DNA from: Flammeovirgaceae bacterium UBA5008
GTDB lineage: Bacteria > Bacteroidota > Bacteroidia > Cytophagales > Cyclobacteriaceae
DNA length: 27,409 nt
Assembly (NCBI GenBank): GCA_002398365.1
Contig: DGYK01000016.1
Location: forward strand, 17,670 to 45,078
Direction of reading: 5' to 3'
Positions within the stretch are counted from its first letter, which is position 1; the number at the start of each line of letters is the position of its first letter. A program made the position numbers and the translations under genes. The notes under the pieces are model-generated. The model was not told where the DNA came from, ran no database searches, and worked only from the letters and a program-made list of their open reading frames with translations. Below are positions 22,518 through 27,409 of the stretch, piece after piece.

Positions 22518-23414
22518 TTAATGTGCTTCGGCCAGAATTTCCAAAAACTGCTTTTCCAGCGATTTCTTCTTCGTGGTAAGATGCGAAGTGACTATACCGC
22601 GTTCAAACAAAAAGCGATTCAAATCCTGACTGTGGTAACCGTCTTTCATCATCACCTGAAAAACACCATTCTCTTTTTTGATCGGGCCACTGCCCACAAA
22701 CTCCTGCAATAATACACCCAGGTCATCATGGTAGGCCATCACCTCTACCGTTTCCTCGCCCTTTCCTACGTCATCCACCGGACCGCTGTGCATGAGTTTC
22801 CCTTTGCGCAACACGGCAAAGTGTGTACATACTTTCTGCACTTCGTCTAATAGGTGACTGGCCAGAATAATCGTCTTCCCATCGTCTGCAATTCGTTTTA
22901 CGATTTCCCGAATCTCAGCTATACCCATCGGATCCAATCCGTTGGTCGGTTCATCTAAAATCAAAATAATCGGATCACTGACCAATGCGGATGCGATGGC
23001 CAAACGCTGCTTCATACCCAGCGAATACGTACGGTACTTATCGTCTTTCCGCAGCGTCAGGTCAACGGTTTTGAGCACTTGGGGAATGTTATTCGGATCA
23101 GCCCCTTTGATCATGGCATTCAACTCCAGATTTTTTTGTCCGCTCAGGTAAGGATAAAAAATAGGATGCTCCAATACAGCTCCAATCTTTTTGCGTGTGT
23201 GGTGTGTGGCCGGTTCGCCAAACCAACTGAATGATCCACTGCTGGGGTTCGTCACGCCCATCAACATACCTAGCGTGGTTGTTTTACCACTGCCATTGGG
23301 TCCAAGCATGCCAAAAATCTGGCCACGCTTCACTTCTAAATTCAATTGATTAACGGCACAAAGTTTACCGTAATTTTTGGTAAGCTGGTGGGTTGAAAGG
23401 ACTACTTCATTCAT
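22518..23414 (-). CDS. ABC transporter ATP-binding protein
   Basis: A 298-aa ATPase with all nucleotide-binding motifs: Walker A GPNGSGKTT (38-46), signature SLGMKQR (131-137), Walker B LILDEP (151-156), D-loop NGLDP and switch His187. The C-terminal 80 residues form the extra beta domain found in CcmA/DrrA-like exporters. It pairs with the downstream permease. It starts 53 nt after the second DUF4252 gene, so it may be read from the same mRNA, but no promoter or terminator is visible in that gap. Confidence 0.95.
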   Translation of the reverse strand: MNEVVLSTHQLTKNYGKLCAVNQLNLEVKRGQIFGMLGPNGSGKTTTLGMLMGVTNPSSGSFSWFGEPATHHTRKKIGAVLEHPIFYPYLSGQKNLELNAMIKGADPNNIPQVLKTVDLTLRKDDKYRTYSLGMKQRLAIASALVSDPIILILDEPTNGLDPMGIAEIREIVKRIADDGKTIILASHLLDEVQKVCTHFAVLRKGKLMHSGPVDDVGKGEETVEVMAYHDDLGVLLQEFVGSGPIKKENGVFQVMMKDGYHSQDLNRFLFERGIVTSHLTTKKKSLEKQFLEILAEAH

Positions 23415-23467
23415 AAGCGGGCTAGTATTGTTAGGTGCGAGTTACACTCTATCGAGCAATCAACTGA

Positions 23468-24055
23468 TTAATTATCTTTTTTCTTAGTTGCTTTCTTTTC
23501 TTCTGCTTTGGCCTCCTCCACTTTCTCCATCGCTTCCTTCATCTTCTTTTTCTTCTCCTCATCGCCCATCATAAAGTCTTTCACCTTTCCTCCTATATCC
23601 GTGCTATTATCTAATGTATTAAACAAAGAAGATACCTTATTCAAAGCTACTTTTCCTAATATATCCAATACGTATAAACTGGCCGAGTCACTGGCTAAGA
23701 TAACCGTGCCTTTCACGTTCCCATTGGTTTCGCGCAGCAACACATCAAATTGTCGGCCTTCAAATCGTCCGGACATTACCTCTTCGTATTTCTCCACCTG
23801 GTAGTTCTTTTTTAGTTGGCCATACTCCTGTTTTTCAAATTTTGACTTGGCCTTGTTGATCATCACAAATCGCATCTTCTCAATGTCTTTGATTAACTCA
23901 TCAAACTCTTTATCATCTTTTTGATTGAGCATACGCAGCGTGTTCTTATAAAAGTAGAGCGATAAGCCGTCATATTTTTTATCGAGGTCTACCGTTGTTT
24001 TGGTCTGCGAAAAACTGACGAGCGGTAGCAGGCAAAAGAGAAGAATCTTTTTCAT
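23468..24055 (-). CDS. DUF4252-type periplasmic protein with a Lys/Glu-rich tail
   Basis: A 195-aa protein with a signal peptide (about 1-16, ending VSFSQ). The middle (about 30-150) follows the DUF4252 pattern: helix, a FVMINKAKSKFEK-like segment, then VLLRETNGNVKGTVILASDS, the recurring strand pair. The last 35 residues are almost only Lys, Glu and Ala (a charged helix). It is more divergent than the neighbour at 24170 and may be its duplicate. No catalytic residues are evident, and the family has no settled function. It follows the long palindrome at 24119-24156; a -7-like TAACTTTC (24069-24062, one mismatch) gives it a possible promoter. Confidence 0.75.
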   Translation of the reverse strand: MKKILLFCLLPLVSFSQTKTTVDLDKKYDGLSLYFYKNTLRMLNQKDDKEFDELIKDIEKMRFVMINKAKSKFEKQEYGQLKKNYQVEKYEEVMSGRFEGRQFDVLLRETNGNVKGTVILASDSASLYVLDILGKVALNKVSSLFNTLDNSTDIGGKVKDFMMGDEEKKKKMKEAMEKVEEAKAEEKKATKKKDN

Positions 24056-24107
24056 GAGATGGAAAGTTAGTGTGGTTAACGGTTAATAAGAAAAGAAGAT
24101 GCCATTT

Positions 24108-24156
24108 ACTAAAAATAAAATCACCCATGCACTTTGATCAAAGCACATGGGTGATT
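24108..24156 (-). terminator. Long palindrome acting as a terminator after the first DUF4252 gene
   Basis: A 38-nt near-perfect inverted repeat is centred between 24137 and 24138; the outer arms are AATCACCCATG and CATGGGTGATT and the core is CTTTGATCAAAG. Two G-U pairs interrupt it. On the minus strand TTATTTTTAG follows. It is unusually long (19 bp) for an intrinsic terminator. Confidence 0.8.
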
Positions 24157-24169
24157 CAACTATTCTGTC

Positions 24170-24712
24170 TTAGTTTTTCTTTTCTTTCTTCTTGTCAGTG
24201 CTTTTGATCTTATCCAGATTTTGCAAGCCATCGATGTTTACCGAGCGGCCAATTTTTCCCATTTCTTTCAAGTCGATTTCACCAAACAAGGTCATCAACA
24301 AAAACTCATCGTTGCCGCCCATGATCATCACCAACTCACTGATTTTCCCACCCGATTCTTTGGTATAAAACTTCATGTCTTTGTCCTTATCACGAATGGT
24401 CATCAATTCTTCAAACTCACCGGCAGGAATCATCGCCATCGCCTCTTTGTACAAGTCGCGCGACAGGCGGGTTTCATCTCTCTTCAAAATTTTCAGGCCT
24501 TTGATTTTGCTGATCGCACTGATCATCGCCTTTTCTTCAGGCGTATTGCCATCTAAATTCGCCATCATGCTAAACATCTTTCCACTAATGTTCACCTGAC
24601 TGAAATTTTCATCGTTTTGATACTTCGAGAAAAACTTAGCAATGGCATCACTCTGTGCTTGTGCGGCTACTGCCATCATCACCATTGCTGCTACGATCAT
24701 TGACTTTTTCAT
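24170..24712 (-). CDS. DUF4252 periplasmic protein
   Basis: A 180-aa protein with a signal peptide (about 1-20, cut after AQAQ) and a full DUF4252 domain (about 22-160). The first core segment FSQVNISGKMFSMM and the later FYTKESGGKISELVMIMGGNDEFLLMTLFGEIDL are typical. It ends in a Lys-rich tail (KSTDKKKEKKN), like the neighbour. DUF4252 genes commonly follow an ECF sigma/anti-sigma pair in Bacteroidota, which is the case here: its start is 31 nt from the anti-sigma gene. A periplasmic sensing or target role for this regulator is an inference. Confidence 0.85.
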   Translation of the reverse strand: MKKSMIVAAMVMMAVAAQAQSDAIAKFFSKYQNDENFSQVNISGKMFSMMANLDGNTPEEKAMISAISKIKGLKILKRDETRLSRDLYKEAMAMIPAGEFEELMTIRDKDKDMKFYTKESGGKISELVMIMGGNDEFLLMTLFGEIDLKEMGKIGRSVNIDGLQNLDKIKSTDKKKEKKN

Positions 24713-24743
24713 ATCACTTTATTTTAAGATTGTTAATTCGATT

Positions 24744-25265
24744 TTAAATGTTCACTTTTTTTTCGTCTGCTCGTTTGCCTTGTATTTTCTCTTCGGCTTC
24801 GTTGAAGAGGTTTATTTTTCCGGCTTCCTTGTGTGCTTTATTAAAACTGTTCGAAATCATCATCAGCGCTTTCTTGGTTTCTTCCAGTGCCAGTTTGGGG
24901 TCGCTAAAGGTATCTTCCTGTTCTACCGGATATGCCTTGCGCACTTCCTGGCGAACAAAGTAACCCGCGGCCACCACTACCAATACACCGGCTGCGATGC
25001 GAGCGATGTTGAAATAGAGTGCTACCGATTTTCCTTTCGGGCGATGTGCCACGATTTTCTTTTTCACCTCTGCTTCAAAGTTGCTCTGCCCCACGCTTAA
25101 TTTCTGCTGCTCTTCAAAGTAGCGGAAGAGTTGAGCTGTTTCCTTCATCGATTCGGGCACCTCGCCCCGGAAGTACTCCTTCAGCTTTTGCTCTTCCTCC
25201 AGCGAAGTATCGCAGTTCCAATACTTCTCCAGCAGGTTGTTCAATTCAAGAGAGTCCATAAGCAT
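24744..25265 (-). CDS. Membrane protein in the anti-sigma position
   Basis: A 173-aa protein with a cytoplasmic N-part (about 1-80), one membrane span (about 83-104) and a charged outer part of about 65 residues. The N-part begins LELNNLLEKYWNCDTSLEEEQ, the pattern of anti-sigma-like proteins coded after ECF sigma factors in Bacteroidota; the HxxxCxxC zinc motif of classical ZAS proteins is absent. Start ATG 25265 or 25259 (MDSLELN); both overlap the end of the sigma gene (20 or 14 nt), indicating coupled translation. It probably holds the sigma factor at the membrane. Confidence 0.8.
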   Translation of the reverse strand: MLMDSLELNNLLEKYWNCDTSLEEEQKLKEYFRGEVPESMKETAQLFRYFEEQQKLSVGQSNFEAEVKKKIVAHRPKGKSVALYFNIARIAAGVLVVVAAGYFVRQEVRKAYPVEQEDTFSDPKLALEETKKALMMISNSFNKAHKEAGKINLFNEAEEKIQGKRADEKKVNI

Positions 25266-25761
25266 TTAATTTTACTAACTTTTCGCGCACCGCATTTCTT
25301 GCTCTAAACAAATTCACTTTTACCTGGCTCATGTCCAGTTCCAAAATCTCGCAAATCTCATTGTAGCTATACCCTTCAATGTCGCGCAAGTGCATCACTT
25401 GACGTTGCTTGTCGGGTAGGGCTGTCATTAACTCGTTAATTTGTACCATACTTTCATCTAGCTCTGTCCGCTCTTGCGGGGTTAAACCTTCCTGACGAAT
25501 TTCAAAACCATCTTCGATCGGGTCGGTGATTTTGCGTTGTTTGGATCGAAGCCGATCGAGCGACAGATTTTTGGTGATGCGCATACACCAAGCTTCCATG
25601 TTTTCAATCGTGGCCCATTGCTCCCGTCCATTCCACACTTTAATCATTACCTCCTGCACCACATCGCGGGCTTCCTCTTGGCTGCCCAACAACCTGAATG
25701 CAAAGCGAAAAAGCTTGTTTTTCGTTGGCAATACCCGGGTTTCAAAAGATTCGAAATTCAT
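25246..25761 (-). CDS. ECF-type RNA polymerase sigma factor
   Basis: A 171-aa sigma-70 factor of the extracytoplasmic-function group. Region 2 (about 20-90) includes EEARDVVQEVMIKVW (2.1-2.2) and NMEAWCMRITKNLSLDRLR (2.4); region 4 (about 112-165) includes LPDKQRQVMHLRDIEGYSYNEICEILELDMSQVKVNLFRAR, the HTH that reads the -35 box. Regions 1 and 3 are absent, as in ECF factors. It is the first gene of a run sigma, anti-sigma, DUF4252, DUF4252, perhaps ABC exporter. A TACCTTG-like box about 40 nt upstream is too weak to call. Confidence 0.95.
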   Translation of the reverse strand: MNFESFETRVLPTKNKLFRFAFRLLGSQEEARDVVQEVMIKVWNGREQWATIENMEAWCMRITKNLSLDRLRSKQRKITDPIEDGFEIRQEGLTPQERTELDESMVQINELMTALPDKQRQVMHLRDIEGYSYNEICEILELDMSQVKVNLFRARNAVREKLVKLNAYGLS

Positions 25762-25932
25762 CGTTTCAATAGCTAGACGGCACGGTTTGGTAGATGTTAC
25801 AAGGTACGGTAAAAATTGTTGAGTTAGCTCTTTTGGGGCATTTGGAGGTCATCTCGCAAAGCGGGAGGCTTTTCACTCTTTTAGGTTTCAGATGCTATTC
25901 CTCATCGGATTCCAATTTCAGGCATTTTCCGC
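25762..25932. other. Gene-free gap upstream of the sigma factor
   Basis: These 171 nt hold the promoter region of the sigma gene. A short interrupted hairpin CTCGC-AAA-GCGGGAG lies near 25852-25866, and GGCATTT occurs twice about 80 nt apart. I see no RNA gene and no other clear signal. Confidence 0.4.
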
Positions 25933-26925
25933 TTATCTGGAATTGTTTAATTTCAGTTTGTACAGGTAATTATCCCCACTTAAAGTAATCCGAATATTGC
26001 CGGAATCAAGTGGTAAGTTCACTTCACTTCTCTTACCCGGTATTGTAAGAGAAATCAGAAGCGAATTATCCTTAAATAAACTCAAGCCATTCAACACATG
26101 ATCAACAGGAACAATATAAACATCTTCTTTTTGGTGTGTACTGAAATTATATCTCTTAATTGTTTGGCGCATCCACGCGGCATACCCACTTTCAGCAACA
26201 TAATAAAGTACTGCCTTTGCTGTATCCAGTACAAAATGTGAGAATCCATCCTCCGTCTTGTCTATGAGATACGTCTTAAGGTTCTTATCTCTATATTTTA
26301 ACCGATAGTAATTATATCCATTTAATCTGTATATGTCGGAGAAAATAAATAACTCTTTTTGTTTGTAAAAAACGAAGGTAGACTCTAACGTGTCTGGATT
26401 TAGACCTTTTAAGTATAAAGTTTTCTTTAAGCGGTTATCCCACAACAATACCTTGCCGTTCTCACCACTTTCAGAGTAAATGATTTTATCATCAAACACA
26501 TTTATCTTAGCAGAAGATTTAGTTGTGTAAATACTATCTATCCTTCTCTTCTCCAACGTGATAACATTTACTGAAAACCACGCACATTTTACCCTCCTAA
26601 AATATTTTCCTGAATCTTTGGGTTCGGAATTACACTCAGTAATTACTATCTCTTCTTGATTTAACCAGCCAGAATACTCAAATGAAGCACTATCGACAGT
26701 AACTTCTCTGTCAGCATGTAAGTACCTTATAACTATTGGCGAAGGCTTAAATGGATTTGCATTATGTTCTCTTCCAAGATATAGAATACAATCAAGGTTG
26801 GAATTGTACATACCGACAGACGCATATTTAGCTTTCGTTTCTACCTTCTCCAGCAACTTGAGATTTTGACAAAATGCTTCATCAAAAAAAAGGATGAAAG
26901 AAAATATAATCGAGCAATAGCGCAT
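25933..26925 (-). CDS. Orphan secreted protein, beta-rich
   Basis: A 330-aa protein with a signal peptide (about 1-19, ending EAFCQ). The rest is rich in Tyr, Lys, Asn and short beta strands, with repeated patterns such as DDKIIYSESGENGKVLLWDN, LFIFSDIYRLNGYNYYRLKY and AVLYYVAESGYAAWM, suggestive of a beta-propeller-like fold. No named domain is recognised. The DNA is visibly more A+T-rich than the housekeeping genes to the left, with many AAA/ATA/TTA codons, in keeping with recent transfer or weak selection. It stands alone: 171 nt from the sigma gene and 135 nt from the transposase fragment. No promoter is evident. Confidence 0.7.
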   Translation of the reverse strand: MRYCSIIFSFILFFDEAFCQNLKLLEKVETKAKYASVGMYNSNLDCILYLGREHNANPFKPSPIVIRYLHADREVTVDSASFEYSGWLNQEEIVITECNSEPKDSGKYFRRVKCAWFSVNVITLEKRRIDSIYTTKSSAKINVFDDKIIYSESGENGKVLLWDNRLKKTLYLKGLNPDTLESTFVFYKQKELFIFSDIYRLNGYNYYRLKYRDKNLKTYLIDKTEDGFSHFVLDTAKAVLYYVAESGYAAWMRQTIKRYNFSTHQKEDVYIVPVDHVLNGLSLFKDNSLLISLTIPGKRSEVNLPLDSGNIRITLSGDNYLYKLKLNNSR

Positions 26926-27020
26926 ACCTATTTACTTGTTAAATAACATTATTAAAAGAGAAGCACCCTAAAGAAAGGTCCTTCCATCATGGCTAAACCA
27001 ATGCGTACTAATTTGTTTTG

Positions 27021-27058
27021 ACTTCCACCCCCTCTGGTGCGGAAGTTACTTCCGTGCC
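27021..27058. repeat. REP-like hairpins behind the RAYT gene
   Basis: Three related half-sites lie here: ACTTCCACC (27021-27029), GGTGCGGAAGT (27036-27046) and ACTTCCGTGCC (27048-27058). The first two can pair around 6 nt, or the last two around 1 nt. They start 2 bp beyond the stop of the tyrosine-transposase gene, the usual place of REP sequences recognised by RAYTs. Confidence 0.65.
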
Positions 27059-27060
27059 CT

Positions 27061-27409
27061 CTATTCAATAAACAAAATATCTAATAAGCCCTTACCAGTA
27101 CCGTAATAATCTCTTGCACTACTGTACAGATACTCCTCGGCCTTATCTACTATTCCTGCCACCACCGGATTATTGTGAATATAGTCTAATCTTTGTCTTA
27201 ATAGCAAATTCGTACTAAGTTCAACCGGATGATAATCGTTCTGCCAGAACATATATTTTGTATGTTTGCCGCTTTCTAATGCGGCTCTCTTAAATAGTTC
27301 CAGCATCCATTCACGCCTACTTTCGGTTGAATTAGATTCAATTGCTTTACAAATGTGAACGGATGTAAACTTCTTCATATCCCGAATGATATCTTCTATA
27401 TCATCCTCT
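27061..27409 (-). CDS. REP-associated tyrosine transposase (RAYT), C-terminal part
   Basis: The frame is open to the right edge: upstream of the internal Met at 27378 it continues EDDIEDIIRD and then MKKFTS, which fits the RAYT/IS200-like (Y1 transposase) pattern IxRDFKKFTS. So ATG at 27378 is not the start and the N-terminal part, with the HUH motif and catalytic Tyr region, lies beyond the window. Seen here are SRREWMLELFKRAA, MFWQNDYHPVEL, the diagnostic LDYIHNNPVVAGIV and EYLYSSARDYYG. The C-terminus is complete (stop TAG at 27061). Such single-copy enzymes process REP palindromes and do not normally move themselves. Confidence 0.88.
   Translation of the reverse strand, partial: EDDIEDIIRDMKKFTSVHICKAIESNSTESRREWMLELFKRAALESGKHTKYMFWQNDYHPVELSTNLLLRQRLDYIHNNPVVAGIVDKAEEYLYSSARDYYGTGKGLLDILFIE

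Noticed and set aside
25846..25875. Small RNA or tRNA-like element in the gap before the sigma gene
   Set aside because: Only a 5-7-bp interrupted stem is seen, with no cloverleaf, no anticodon arm and no clear T-run.
27061..27378. A complete 105-aa gene starting at ATG 27378
   Set aside because: The frame stays open to the window edge and the upstream residues match the RAYT family, so the Met is internal.

Overview
The window looks like chromosomal DNA from a Bacteroidota bacterium, probably a Cytophagales-type member. Supporting signs are promoters of the Bacteroidota form (TTTG, about 18-19 nt, then TAnnTTTG), almost no Shine-Dalgarno signals, a secreted multi-domain protein of the gliding/type IX secretion type, a plug-domain protein of the TonB-receptor type with a carboxypeptidase-like regulatory domain, two DUF4252 proteins beside an ECF sigma factor, and a Cys-free bL32. 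No rRNA, tRNA, CRISPR array or intact insertion sequence was seen. No stretch over 300 bases lacks a gene.

Layout. 1-2409 (-): the N-terminal 803 codons of a giant secreted Fn3-type protein that runs off the left edge. 2557-5624 (+): a small hypothetical protein, a PlsB/PlsC-like acyltransferase and gpsA, together a glycerol-3-phosphate synthesis and acylation unit. 5617-9679 (-): HIT protein and greA, a membrane pentapeptide-repeat protein, mgtE and rsmA. 9824-15918 (+): a housekeeping block of pdxA, a TerB-like gene, yceD (DUF177), rpmF, fabH, efp, accB and accC, linking ribosome parts to the start of fatty-acid synthesis. 15973-19713 (-): a secreted CAP protein, a 918-aa macroglobulin/plug protein without a barrel, and a small ssb. 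19873-21617 (+): a Zn-ribbon protein preceded by a 16-bp palindrome, a free-standing NUMOD4/HNH/HTH protein, and an SDR reductase. 21648-25761 (-): an ABC-2 exporter pair, two DUF4252 proteins, a membrane protein in the anti-sigma position and an ECF sigma factor. 25933-27409 (-): an A+T-rich accessory end with an orphan secreted protein and the 3' part of a REP-associated tyrosine transposase followed by REP-like hairpins.

The points most worth a second look are: a terminator-like hairpin lying inside the greA leader, directly after a near-consensus promoter; a similar hairpin with the same 25-nt spacing before fabH; the RAYT/REP pair at the right edge; the LacI-type palindrome before the Zn-ribbon gene and the HNH protein that follows; and an EF-P whose loop-tip residue is Asn. 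I found no clear new defence or mobile system; the rest is mostly core metabolism.
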